64,000 bases of DNA, taken from Bradysia coprophila (lineage: Eukaryota > Arthropoda > Insecta > Diptera > Sciaridae). Positions 53,855-64,000 of this stretch are shown here, one piece after another (the stretch's first letter is position 1; every line of letters begins with the position of its first letter). Made by a program: the position numbers and the translations under genes. The notes below the pieces were generated by a model. The model searched no databases. It was not told the origin of the DNA and worked only from the letters and a program-made list of their open reading frames with translations. The stretch is taken from assembly GCF_014529535.1 (NCBI RefSeq), contig NW_023504022.1:678986-742985 (forward strand). The letters run 5' to 3'.

Positions 53855-56235
53855 GGAACGAGATAGAGGCCTCATTTCTTTACAGAAAGACATGGAATTG
53901 AACAGAGAGAGACTCAAAATGTTGAAGACGTTTCTAGTGCTTGTGGAGCGTCCAGGATATTCCACCAAAGTCAGAAAATAGTAGATTCCTTGGAATTCCT
54001 GATGAATCTCAAGGATTTATAGTCTGGTCATCTGTTTTTTTTTTAATGGAAGAGTTGAAGAGAGTCATTACAGAAGTACTATGACGAAAGTCATTCACAT
54101 TGGAATATTCCTTTGTTGTTACTAAGGGTCTTACATGCATAGCTAGAGAATTCTGGAGAATAGGTCTACTTCGATTGGGTTTTTTCTGTTGAAGGGACGA
54201 GCTAGGACGTAATTGTGTTAATCCGATGAGGGTCCCCACCCGAGCATTTTTCTGGCTGCTTCCAGAGTAGTTATAATGTTTCTGGGCTGTTTTTGGGAGT
54301 ATCTTTTATATTTCTATAGAATTCATGGGATTAGGTCTACTTCCATTGAGTTTTTTTACATGCAGTAGACTAGCAAGAACATAATGGAGTTGATAGCATG
54401 TGGGTTCCACACCTGAGTTTCTTTCCATGGCTGTTTCTGGTAGTCCCCTGTACATTTCTATAGAATTCTTGGTATTAGGTCTACTTCCATTGGGTTTTTT
54501 ATGTTCAAGAGACTAGTAAGAACATAATGGAGTTGACCATAGGTGAATTCCACACCTGAGCATTCTTCCGTGGCTGTTTCTGGTATTCGCATTTATATAT
54601 CTGCAGAATATAGGGATTAGGTCTACTTCCATTGGGTTTTTTTACGTTCAAGAGACTAGGAAGAACATTATGAAGTTGTGTGTGATCCATATCTGAGCAT
54701 TTTTTCACAGCGTTGCCGAGGATGATTCTAATTTTTAAAGAATACTAGATTTTCGGCTAAGAGAAGGGAGGTCTCATTAATTCATGAATAAGCTTTGTAA
54801 GCGATCTAATCTTTTATGAGGAAATTTGGGTATCACTTCCTTCGGTTAGATCCTGTGATGTTTACCGAACACGGTACTTACCCTACTTTCTGCACCTCCA
54901 GATCCAGCAATTTTCGAAAATTCTGTATGGTAACACTGACCGCTCAGACTATAAATAGACTGATCGAGTACATAATTTGGTCATTTAGAATTAGTCGGTT
55001 GAAAACGAGATTGATAAAAAAACCATTTTGCCAGTTAGCATACTTCGTATTCAAATTAATTGACAATTTTGTAGTACATACAATCGAGCCAATACAATTA
55101 ATTTAATTTTTAAGGTTCAAGCTTTGAAAGACAAATCTTGCAAATCATAACAAATCTAATATTAATTCATTCCAAACAATTCCTTGGACTCAGAAGGAGG
55201 ATCTTCGTGTGATCGTTTAACTCTGTCATTTATAAGTATCAGAGGAACAGCTGGATCCGATAAATCAACGGATCGGTTGAAAACGTCCAGTAGTCGATGC
55301 TCTCTGTTGCTCTGCCTAGCATGAGCGATGCTGTTTTTCCGATAATATTTGTGCATCGACTCTGCAGCGTCCTCCGCGAAATAAGCCACCCCATGCCGAA
55401 GCATCTTGTGAACCGAGTAGTTCATTTTTGCCCAGTCATACGTTTTGAAGTAAAGTTTGTACGTTTCTGTACAATATTGCTCGAGGCTCACCATGTTAAC
55501 TCCTTCCTTTTGTCGGAATGCTAAACAAATGTACCACAAACACTTAACAAGATCTTCGTTGATGTCAAGAATCTTCGCCAGTGTTGAGTAATTGCTCAAA
55601 CACTTCATCGCTGTATTTCCAGTGGGTGAGGTGCAACTTCCATGCTGCACTTCACCGACTCGCCCTAATCCCTAGAGTAGACCTAATCCCTAGAATTCTG
55701 TAGATATATACATGAGAATACCAGAAACAGCCACGGAAGAATGCTCAGATGTGGAATTCACCTATGGTCAACTCCATTATGTTCTTACTAGTCTCCTGCA
55801 TGTAAAAAACTCAATGGAAGTAGACCTAATCCCATGAAATCTATAGAAATATAAAAGATACTCCCAAAAACAGCCCAGAAACATTATAACTACTCTGGAA
55901 ACAGCCAGAAAAATGCTCGGGTGGGGACACAAATACGTCCTAGCTATGTATAGAAGACCCCCAGTAACAACCAAGGAATGAACCAATATGAATGACTTTC
56001 GTCATAGTACTTCTGTAATGATTCTCTTCATCTCTTCCATTAAAAAAAAAAACAGATGACCAGACTATAAATCCTTGAGATTCATCAGGAATTCCAAGGA
56101 ATCTACTATTCCCTGACTTTGGTGGAATATCCTGGACCCTCCACAAGCACTAGTGACGTCTTCAACATTTTGAGTTACTCTTTGTTCAATTCCATGTCTT
56201 TCTGTAAAGAAATGAGGTCTCTATCTCGTTCCTAG
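53855..56235. mobile_element. 2.4-kb element with long inverted repeats and a transposon-like ORF
   Basis: 53860-54055 and 56035-56235 are inverted copies (AGGCCTCATTTCTTTACAG, GGTGGAATATCCTGGA..., GATTTATAGTCTGGTCATCTG). Inside the left arm, units of about 143 bp repeat (TAGGTCTACTTCCATTGGG at 54333, 54477, 54619); inverted equivalents lie at 55680-55860. The middle codes the ORF at 55162-55650 on minus. Probably a DNA transposon with tandem-repeat-rich termini. Confidence 0.7.
55162..55650 (-). CDS. Transposon-associated ORF, C-terminal fragment
   Basis: 162 aa, open throughout. It reads GNTAMKCLSNYSTLAKILDINEDLVK, then YKLYFKTYDWAKMNYSVHKMLRHG, AEDAAESMHKYYRKNSIAHARQSNREH and LSDPAVPLI. 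The pattern GNTARR.F...A.ILG, a Y.W..M..S.HK.L.HG block and a final D.F.....SDP is one I have seen as the C-terminus of uncharacterised transposon proteins in animal genomes; I cannot name the superfamily. A start within the element is not evident. Host-gene status is unlikely given the flanking inverted repeats. Confidence 0.5.
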   Translation of the reverse strand: MQHGSCTSPTGNTAMKCLSNYSTLAKILDINEDLVKCLWYICLAFRQKEGVNMVSLEQYCTETYKLYFKTYDWAKMNYSVHKMLRHGVAYFAEDAAESMHKYYRKNSIAHARQSNREHRLLDVFNRSVDLSDPAVPLILINDRVKRSHEDPPSESKELFGMN

Positions 56236-56269
56236 CGTTTTCCTTGATGTTTTCAAGATTTTGGAACGA

Positions 56270-56702
56270 TTGAGGTGGTCTGTTGTAGAACATCAGAAAT
56301 GCAGAACCTCATATGGTCCACCATCTTCTTAATTATGGAATTCAAGGAATTTGGAGGATTTTTGAAATCAGTCAAAAAACCCTTAAAGGTAAATGTGACG
56401 CAAGTCTTTTGTCTTACTTACAAAATAACTGATATCGCTGAGGGTGACGCATTGTGCGTCATACGCAAAAGTTTTATCAACAAAAAATTGACTCAAAAAA
56501 TTTGTGAAAGAAAGTTTTACTAAAAGAAATTTGAGTCACAAGTTGCAGATGATTCGGCTTTCTTCCGTGTAAATTCTTTCAGTACATTTTTTAACCATTT
56601 TTCTAACAATAGTTTCCTCAACATCTGCCACTTGTGACGCAAATTTCTTTTAGTAAAACTTTCTTTCACAAATTTTTTGAGTCAATTTTTTGTTGATAAA
56701 AC
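56270..56702. mobile_element. Minisatellite fragment and truncated GTGACGCAA foldback
   Basis: 56385-56702 has the left arm and most of the right arm of the 46937-47395 family (GGTAAATGTGACGCAAGTC, ...CATCTGCCACTTGTGACGC). It stops inside the right arm where a family A element starts. 56270-56360 resembles the 130-bp intron repeat. Confidence 0.75.
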
Positions 56703-57870
56703 TTTTGTACATACGTTTGTAACACGTCGAATTGGACTACCTGAGTAAGGGGAAACCGATTGTGGTTGTCTAGAGATGCCAAATCCGCGAAAAAAAATGT
56801 CCATCTGTCCGTCTGTCTGTCTGCACGATTACTTGAGTAAAACGCATCCGATTTTGAAAATTCTTTTTTTCCCTGTTTGGTAATGTCAAAAGACAGGCTA
56901 AGTTCGAAGATGAGTGATTTTAGATCGACCCCTCCCGAGCTGTGGCCCAATAAGTGCTTTACGGTTTTTCGAAGATATCTCCGGACATTTAAACGTTAAA
57001 CTTGTAAGTGATACGTCAAAAAAAAGGTATTTACAATACCGATCGACAAAAAAAAAGTTTATGGAAATCGGATGACCGACTCGTGAGTTAGACCCCTTGG
57101 TGTGAAACAGGCACAGGGCGGGAAGCATTTTTTGCTTGTAGGTCGGCCAAATTTGAACATATTTCGTCTGTTTTCACTTTATTAGATAGGTATTGACCGT
57201 ACCAATCAGGGAAAAAAAAGTTCATGAAATTATGTTCTCCGGAGCGTGAGCTAGGTCTCTTGAAGTGAGCTCTTATCTGGCTACTCGGAAGTACAGTGAA
57301 CGTGGTGTATTTTGAGAATATCTCGAGTAAATTTTGACCGAATTTCTTGAATTTTTTTTTTGTTTGAAAGGTATTAACGAATGTAAAGCGTCGGTACTAT
57401 TTCCGGTCTCCTAATAAAATGGCTGCCGGCGGCCATATTGGATTTTAGTAAAAACGATATAAAGTGGTAAAATTTGTACTTAGATAGTTTCTGTTAACAT
57501 GGAAATAATTATTTATGTGTGTGCGGTTTCAGGAATTCATTTATGGACATCTATATATACCTATATACAGCTATATTGAGCTATATACAGGCATATAGAG
57601 CTATATAATAGCATATATTTATCTGTGAAATGTTTATTTATAGTGAAATATAGTTAAATATAGCGGTACATAGCTGTTTAAATAGGAATTTTTGAAATTT
57701 GACTTCGTACGGGGCTGTCTATATTGCCTCCGGCAATTTAGTTGTATATGATAACAAGGCAAAGAGTGGATAATGTAACTGATTTTAAAGGGAGAATAGT
57801 TTTTCAGCAGAGAAGAAGGCTCTTGATACGAATAGGTGTTTCGTACGGGTCGGCGTTAGCTATGTTTTTT
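56703..57870. repeat. Family A segment, copy of 19230-20405
   Basis: Matches 19230-20405 over its length, from ATACGTTTGTAACACGTCG through GAGTGATTTT.GATCGACCCC, the GGCTGCCGGCGGCCA hairpin and the TATATACAGCTATATTGAGC block, to CGTACGGGTCGGCGTTAGC. No gene. Confidence 0.8.
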
Positions 57871-58770
57871 TTTAGAGACGACGAAAGCAATTTTATACGA
57901 CCCGTAACACAAAAGATAAGGGAAGAAATAAAAGCGATAAATCTAAAATAAGAATTGATCACTTGAAAATAAAAATGATTGCAGGAAAATAAGAATGTGA
58001 TCACAACCAGTTTTTCAAATATAACACTACGAAATAAGATTCTATCAACCTAAAATAAGAAGTGATCACAAGTAGTACCTACCACCCGCTAAATCAAATG
58101 TGATCACTAAAAATAAAGAATTTGATCACTAAAAATAAAGAATTTGATCACTAAAAGTCCGAACGAATACACATAAAAAGCGTTTTAACACGCCGAGCGA
58201 TCCGGCCCATTGCCCCGGAGCGAAGCGGAGGGCCGCAATGCGAGCCGGGCGCCGGAACGGTGTTGGTAACTTAGGAGTTAATTTTTTTTCTCTCGCATCG
58301 TCTAATAATTAGTCTGTGTAATTCATTGCACATAAAAAGCGTTTTAACACGCCGAGCGATCCGGCCCATTGCCCCGTAGCGAAGCGGAGGGCCGCAATGC
58401 GAGCCGGGCGCCGGAACGGTGTTGGTAACTTAGGTGTTAATTTTTTTTTCTCTTGCATCGTCTAATAATCAAACAGAATAATATCCTTATTTCTTGCAAT
58501 CAAATTTTTTATTTTGCACGATCATTTCTTTATTTTTTGTAATCAAATTCGTATAATTGTAGATCATTTCTTATTTCGAGACGATCATATGTTAGTGGTA
58601 AAATTGCATATATTTAGTGATCAAATTCTTATTTTTTGGTGATCAAATTCTATTTTTATTGCTATCATAAAAAAATTGTGATCATTTCTCTTTTTCTAGT
58701 GATCATTTCCTATTTTCTTGTGATCATTTCTTATTAAATAGCTATCACTTTAATTACATGCCAAAAGATA
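57871..58770. mobile_element. Element with GATC-rich inverted arms around twin GC-rich units
   Basis: The left arm (57925-58155) repeats AATAAGAATTTGATCAC-like words. The right arm (58500-58755) repeats the complement (GTGATCAAATTCTTATTTT, GTGATCATTTCTTATT). Between them, two direct copies (58171-58329 and 58330-about 58475) of a GC-rich unit stand out against the AT-rich flanks. The organisation suggests a transposon with subterminal binding sites. No coding frame. Confidence 0.65.
58171..58475 (+). repeat. Two 159-bp direct units with a GC-rich hairpin core
   Basis: Each unit has ACATAAAAAGCGTTTTAACA, then GCGATCCGGCCCATTGC...GCAATGCGAGCCGG, whose halves pair (CCGGC..ATTGC / GCAAT...GCCGG) around AGCGAAGCGGAGG. 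GCCGGAACGGTGTTGGTAAC follows. The copies differ at only a few positions. Confidence 0.85.
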
Positions 58771-58829
58771 ATACCAAAACCACATTTGAAACAGGAGAAT
58801 CCAACTACCCGACAATTTTCATATTTGCC

Positions 58830-59155
58830 ACCGTTTTCTGCTTCTAAAACACTGAGACTTTGTCGAAGACACCAACCTTAAAATTGAAACAGTTTTCAAA
58901 TTTTGGTCATTTCGCCCGTATTCTACTCCCAAAACTCTGAGACTTTGCCGAAGAATCCAACCGTCCATCTGCCACAGTTCCCGAGATAAGTCTGAAAACT
59001 GATAGTGACCAAATTTTAACAATTTTTGTACATACTGCTCTATTCTACTCCCAAAACTCTGAGACTTTGCCGAAGAAACCAACCTTCCATCTGCCTCAGT
59101 TCCCGAGATAATTCTAAAAACTGATAGTGACCAAATTTTTCCCGCTGCCCAACAT
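58830..59155 (+). repeat. About 120-bp tandem repeat, three units
   Basis: CTGAGACTTTG(C/T)CGAAGA recurs near 58851, 58941 and 59061, with TTCCATCTGCC.CAGTTCCCG and AAAACTGATAGTGACC between. The core GACTTTGCCGAAGAAACCAA is shared with the unrelated 128-bp array at 48230-48720. Confidence 0.7.
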
Positions 59156-59299
59156 ACACCGAAATTGACTAAATTTTTCCAGCTGCCCAACCATACCACA
59201 CAATTTCCAACAAGAAACACATCCCAAAACAACACACATGGCCATCAATTTTATGTGCCAAAATATACAAAACACACACACACATATACAAATTGGCTT

Positions 59300-59790
59300 T
59301 TATATGGCATTTGTATGGAGACTTTGGGGAGCTCCAGCTCCCAAGATATGGGTTTTTTCCAACTTTTGAAAATTCCATTCTTATTTTTGGGCCATTATTA
59401 GCCTATAACCAAAATTTCAGGAAAATCTATAGAAACGTTTAGGAGTTCCTGGATCCTGGAACTAACTAACTAACTAACTAACTAACGTAGGCGATTTCAG
59501 TTATCTGAAAATTCGAAATTTTGCTTATTTTCATACAAAAATCAATATTTCGAAGTTCAATATCTCGACCAATTTTGAAGCTGCAGTAACGTGTGATAGC
59601 TCGTTGAACTCGTATTGATGCCCAGATATCTAAATCCAAATATCTAAGTTTGGGGGTCGTTGGAGTTAAGAGGGAGAACTAAAAAAGTTGCTGTAAATAT
59701 TCTCCGCCGTCCTCAAAAAAATTTTGTTAAAACATTTTTGGTAGTGGACTTGCGTCACGCCCGCTTATACTAACGTGCGGGCATGATTTT
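59300..59790. repeat. Dispersed repeat, second copy of 48900-49390
   Basis: Same landmarks: GCTCCCAAGATATG, AACTAACTAACTAACTAACG, AGTTTGGGGGTCGTTGGAG and GTGGACTTGCGTCACGCCCG. It has a small internal duplication of ATCTAAATCCAAATATCTAA absent from the other copy. Confidence 0.75.
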
Positions 59791-60371
59791 TAGGATTCCT
59801 TTCTGGTCTTTTGGGATTGGTTAGGTGATAAATTCGAGGGGCCACAGAACATTCTGTGTCCACGAGAGCGGCGCAAAATGTCTTGACGGTTTCTAGTAGA
59901 GTTCGATGCCCTGATTACGAAAAGCTCGGGTCCCAGGCTGGATTCCTGGTCGTTTTCGAGAAAAGAGGGGGGAAGTACAGGGTGCAGCACTTTGGTTTTC
60001 GAGTCTTTTCGGCCAGATAAAACAAAATATCTAGTCAAATTATAATTGGAATCGATAGGGAATAAATTTCCTATATTATAGAACTTTTTCCGATTTTTGA
60101 GACATCACAGGGTGGTTGTAAAATATCCCCAAAGTCAAAAAATATTTTCGAGTACCGATTTTTTCACTGTTTTTTGCATTTTTGAACCTGAAAAAAATAT
60201 TTTATGCAGAATAAATGTTCTACGGTTTTGAAGTCCGGAAAATTCTATATCGATACAACGTGTTTCACATCGGTTAGCGGCCACAGGGTGCTTCCGAACA
60301 CACAAAAACGTAGTGGTGACACCTCGAGTAAATTTCTTTTTCTTTAGAAAAATGTTCACATTTTTCGTGTA
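59791..60371. other. Intergenic with one dispersed fragment
   Basis: 59895-59990 is the inverted counterpart of 20840-20935. The rest is unassigned; no gene. Confidence 0.4.
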
Positions 60372-62075
60372 GGTGTTACCTCATACACGGAAAACTCATA
60401 TATGCACCCCAGACGAAGAAATCGGGAACAGCTTCACAATTATAGAACATTAGTTGTGTGCTGCATATTGATCTGAGGATCATACAATGCCCGCCTAATG
60501 AATATTGTTGTTGTGTGCTGGATATTATTTTTCAGTGTGCAGGTCTTAGCTGTATGCCTGTTTTATAATATAAAATGACGCCATTTTTTTCAATTCAATA
60601 AACAACCTAATCTATCGTTTAATAGAAGAAATTGATTTAATTAACTTTATCAATTTTATTTGCGTTAGCAAAAAAAAACAAAAAAACTTTTTCAAAATTT
60701 TATTTTTTTTATTTTCAATTTTATTATTATTATTTATTATTAGCCGTAGATTTATATTTAAATTCATCATATTAAATTGCTAACAGATTTTTTTTTTGCT
60801 TACGTTTTTTCCGGTCACCCACCCAAGTACGGACCGCGACCATCGATGCTTAACCTCAGTTTCTGACTGCCAACGACTTTACCACTGCTGCTATACTGCT
60901 TGCATATAGTGGCAGTCTTATTTCGAACCGTTGTTACTTTGCTTTATGCAGCACACAGGCATATTTATACCTGCATGCTGAATATTGACTAAATGAATAA
61001 AGTCGTCCGTATTTAGAATGGGTTATGCAACAACATTTAGTTGAATTTATTTTCTATGAAATGTAGTACTTCTCCCTACTAAGCAATGTCATCGGATATT
61101 ATTATTTTAATTTTGAGCCTGGTTCTGAATTAGAGGTTTTTTCAATCGTTCTACAAAAAAACTGTTCACATTAATAGTGAGCATCTATTACGCGAATTAA
61201 TAAATTAAGATTGGCTCACCTAGTTTGTGTATGTAACGTAGGTGGAAGCACGGGGTTTCAGGGGGTTTCGAACATTTAGTTTTTTCATGTTGCAGATATT
61301 GCAGTGTCAAATTCTGTCCAAGATGTGACATATTTGCAAGGTATTGGCCTTTTTCACAAAGTATAAAAAGAATCTTGAATCTGACAAGAGCACGTGTGCC
61401 AACGTGTAAAAAACAAATGTTCAAAACCCCCTGCTCAACCGTGGCGATCCTCTTGTCAAACGGACAGTACATTAACAAATTCCATCATTTATTGCTGAAT
61501 ACCACCAACTATTTCTGTTAACATTTCAAAAGCCTTTAACACCGAAAATGGATTTAAAAGTTCGTTCGTCAAAATGTCTATTGAAATACATAAATGTAAC
61601 ATTATCATTACATATTAATTCGGTAAAAATAGAAATAACTTTAAATGAAGGAATAAAATTAGATTTGATAATCATCTTTATGCGTATGTTCTTGAGATCT
61701 TCCTTTTATTTCATTAAAACAATAAATTTATTGTTGCATAGTCCATTCTAAATACAGACGACTTTATTCATTTAGTCAATATTCAGCATGCAGGTATAGT
61801 TCGATAGTACCATTTAGTCAATATTCGGCATGCAGGTAAAGTTAAGTAATACATCCCACAACTAATTTGAAGATATAATTCAGCACACAGCAAATATATA
61901 CCTGGGAACCTCACAATATTCCTACGAGCTGAATAATATTGTTGCCGGAACTATATTTTGAAAATATTCATATTACATGTTTATTGTAATACAACACACG
62001 GGAACATTATTCAGTCTGCAGCAAATATATGCAGCGCACAACAAATGTCGAATTTGCCGAATTTTCCGTGTAGCT
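60372..62075. mobile_element. 1.7-kb foldback-type element with ACACGGAAAA ends
   Basis: ACACGGAAAACTC near 60382 and GAATTTTCCGTGT ending near 62071 are inverted. Further inverted pairs: CAGGCATA..ACCTGCATGCTGAATATTGAC...TAAAGTCGTCCG near 60957-61010 against 61750-61800. CAGCACACA-type words lie at both sides. The centre holds a 5S-like insertion (60800-60905) and unassigned AT-rich DNA (61030-61740). No target duplication is clear. Confidence 0.55.
60800..60905 (-). ncRNA. 5S-rRNA-derived SINE-like sequence
   Basis: On minus, GAGGTTAAGCATCGATGGTCG followed by CGGTCCGTACTTGGGTGGGT and GACCGG matches the internal promoter (A box to C box) of 5S rRNA genes. The 5' half (GTAAAGTCGTTGGCAGTCAG) and the region after GACCGG do not match 5S and end in an A-run, so it is a 5S-headed SINE or pseudogene, not a functional 5S gene. 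Confidence 0.6.
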
Positions 62076-62266
62076 TAGTTTTTATGATTAATTATGTGAT
62101 AGACTACATAAAGGCATCCGCAGGGTGGGTATAAGATATTTCCGTATGGCAATAGGGCTACGTCACCCGTACTAGGACTACGTCGTACTTACTGGGCCTA
62201 GACTGGGAACAAAGTTGACTGTTGCCGACAAACAAACCGTTAGGCACACGTCTCAATCAAATGCTT
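62076..62266. other. Spacer downstream of the glycosyltransferase
   Basis: No feature recognised. GGGCTACGTCACCCGTACTAGGACTACG is a short internal direct repeat (GG.CTACGTC). Confidence 0.4.
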
Positions 62267-63028
62267 TTATTGCAAAATAAATCTCGCTAACTTGCAGAAC
62301 GTCTCATCACATTCCCAAATGTGATCGATATCATCCATCTTCTGCAACTCTTCCATGTAGAAACTTTTCAAGAAACTGTGACACAAATGAACCGAATAAA
62401 ACTTGTACACCTCGTCCAAATCAGCGGTACTTCTGAATAATAGATTTGCAATGCTGTCACATTCAAAGTTGTCAACGAATTCCGGTTTGCTGCGTAGGTT
62501 GAACGGATACATTGCTGGATATCTGTTTACTATTTGACTGGACACAACAGCACAGTTATACGTCCATCCATCCACACTATTGATAAATAAAGATGCAAAT
62601 TTTGAATATTTTGCCGAGAATATTAAATTAAAGTTGGGTTACTGGTAGTCGTTGTTCCACTCTTCAAGCAGCAGTTTGTGAAACGATAAGTTCCTAGCAG
62701 TCATAATCAAATTGCAACCGAACACATCGGGAGAATCAACCTAGATAATTCGGTCAAATTTAGCGAGAACAAAATTGCCACGCAGTGCCAAAACTCACCT
62801 TCAACGAAAAGTTGTACTGCCTGAATTGCTGGTACGAATTGAAAAAGAAAATGTCTTGGTCTATAAAAAATCCTCCGTATTCGATGAAAATTGAATTGAT
62901 TTGGTAGTCTTTGTTCTGTGGACCGAGCCAGCCTTCATTTATTTTCTGGCCACCTATTTCTGTGACCATCGTAACTCTATTGATAGCAAAGTTTATGTTT
63001 TCGGACAGTAGCATGTCCCAGTATTTTC
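62267..63028 (-). CDS. DXD glycosyltransferase (GT32-like), 3' exons
   Basis: Minus exons 63028-62799, 62740-62643 and 62576-62267 (GTGAGT..TTATCTAG and GTAACC..CAATAG introns; phases 2-0-2 consistent), about 212 aa to the TAA at 62267. YWDMLLSENINFAINRV precedes INSIFIEYGGFFIDQDIFFF. The GG.(F/Y).D.D motif is the Mn/UDP-sugar-binding DXD element of the glycosyltransferase sugar-binding family (alpha-1,4-galactosyltransferase, mannosyltransferase OCH1 relatives). GCNLIMTARN and WTYNCAVVSSQI follow. Substrate and product cannot be read. The N-terminal membrane anchor and first strand (usually IH..W) are not seen upstream; the minus frame 63047-63358 shows no GT motif. The gene is either 5'-truncated or has its first exons outside recognisable sequence. 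Introns are intact, so it is not a retrocopy. Confidence 0.65.
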
Positions 63029-64000
63029 CTGTAAGTTCATTTTGAATTAAAGAAAAGAAAACTCTTTCCTCGAACTTTTCATGCCGAGGTTGGCGAAAGT
63101 TGATTTATATTCTTTAGCGGGGTGAAAGTAGCTATTTTCGCCCCACAATGTTCGTTGATAGTACTTGAAAACGTTCCAAGGCACAAGACGATCTTTTCCT
63201 TTTGAATTGTTGCGTACTCTACATTGACTTTTAAATGTGTCAGATATAGTAGTTCCTACTAAACGTTCGGTTTTGGACGCCCGTCCCCCTCTATATCCTC
63301 CACCCCGTCCAGTTTTGTCCCATTTCGCTGTATGTGCCGGCTCGGCACTGGTAAACAATTTAGGGTCCTAGGAGTGGAAGGCTATGAAACCCAAAGTGTT
63401 TTTAGACCCGTACGAAGTACAAGTTCTTATAGATTTGCGTTCGACTTCTGTTTTCAGTTCCCTAACAAAATGGCCGACAGCCGTTAAATACGTAGACACT
63501 TACAACTGTCAGGAGTGATTGGAGAACACCTATGATTTGTTGGTAGCTAATTTGTAGAACCTAACAAAATGGCTGCCAGGCCTCAAAAAATTGCCACATG
63601 GTGTTAAAAAAACTTTTGATATGCTTCAGAGGAGGTTAAGGCGATAAAACTTCCCCGCTATGCGCTATAGAGCTGCGGACGAGCAAAAAAGTTTTTCGAG
63701 TTTTTTACCGAAGAAACTTTTTTCTCCAGCCCATCATCCTGAGCCTGAGGTAACTTTAACGAAATGTAAATGAAACGGAGGAGAGGAGGTGTAGAAGAGA
63801 TTCTATAAAAGAGAGAGACGTTGACGAAAAGAGGAGATGAATAAAAGACCAGATGAATAATTGAGAGGCTTTTAAAACGATCTTGTACGGTTCAGCGTAG
63901 CATATGCTTACTTTTGCGTTTGAGAGCCTCACACACTTTAAAAATCCTCATATTTTGCAGGGCCAAAAGTGACATATAAGCTAGCAGTCCCCTTTCAATC
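63029..64000. other. Region upstream of the glycosyltransferase, repeat fragments
   Basis: The minus frame 63047-63358 (103 aa, Gly/Arg-rich RGGGYRGGRASK) is open but unrecognised. 63398-63480 is a family A end (TTAGACCCGTACGAAGTAC) with the AACAAAATGGCCGACAGCCG hairpin. AACAAAATGGCTGCCAG recurs at 63560. A purine-rich GAGAGGAGG stretch lies at 63775-63860. No further gene. Confidence 0.4.

Noticed and set aside
58171..58475. GC-rich twin units as horizontally acquired bacterial DNA
   Set aside because: No coding frame, rRNA or known symbiont motif is visible, and the units are embedded symmetrically in an AT-rich inverted-arm element; composition alone is not enough.
60811..60862. Functional 5S rRNA gene
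   Set aside because: Only the promoter-like core matches; the first third and the 3' stem needed for a 5S fold are absent.

Overview
This looks like an AT-rich, repeat-laden insect nuclear contig, probably from a dipteran and possibly a nematoceran such as a fungus gnat. The assignment is inference. It rests on spliced genes with 44-65 bp introns, TATA plus TCAGT-type core promoters, and P-element-like, hAT, Penelope, RTE and R1-like elements. There are no operons, ribosome binding sites or bacterial gene clusters. Single-copy genes occupy perhaps 10-15% of the window; the rest is nested mobile DNA and tandem repeats.

Layout. 1-2.4 kb: C-terminal part of a P-element/THAP9-type transposase gene, split by a 1.4 kb LTR element (TRIM) with identical LTRs. 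2.5-4.2 kb: a block of dispersed family A, which recurs all over the window and ends in an AGCCCCGTACGAAGTAC hairpin. 4.5-6.7 kb: two MITEs with 7-bp target duplications and a hAT-like element with an 8-bp duplication. 7.8-11.2 kb: copy 1 of a two-exon gene encoding a Crypton-type tyrosine-recombinase domain, a transposase-type helix-turn-helix and seven C2H2 fingers. 12.5-16.6 kb: a GNAT acetyltransferase whose tail is repeat-derived, a LINE RNase H remnant split by a MITE, a decayed RPA1-like gene and a Penelope endonuclease remnant. 16.8-25.5 kb: family A elements, including tandem 145-bp arrays. 27.1-33.2 kb: a 6.1 kb inverted-repeat composite holding a spliced hAT element, a tRNA-like SINE, a 50-bp-arm palindrome and a foldback.

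33.3-35.7 kb (minus strand): an apparently intact eight-exon acid sphingomyelinase gene, the clearest housekeeping gene here. 36-37.5 kb: family A pieces. 39-41.35 kb: a CR1/Jockey-like LINE with a hAT MITE inside. 41.7-52.6 kb: copy 2 of the recombinase/zinc-finger gene. Its intron has grown to 8.7 kb and contains LINE-in-LINE nesting, foldbacks, tandem repeats and an antisense three-exon THAP gene. 53.9-56.2 kb: a long-inverted-repeat element with a transposon-like ORF. 56.7-59.8 kb: family A, then an element with GATC-rich inverted arms around twin GC-rich units. 60.4-62.1 kb: a foldback element carrying a 5S-rRNA-like insertion. 62.3-63.0 kb (minus strand): the 3' exons of a DXD glycosyltransferase.

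The genes do not form a pathway. The main theme is transposon protein domains reused in host-like genes. The duplicated recombinase/HTH/zinc-finger gene keeps its reading frame in both copies but has lost the later catalytic residues of the recombinase, so it is best read as a domesticated DNA-binding protein. The RPA1-like, GNAT and P-type transposase genes are broken or chimeric. All calls come from reading the sequence; no database search was run.
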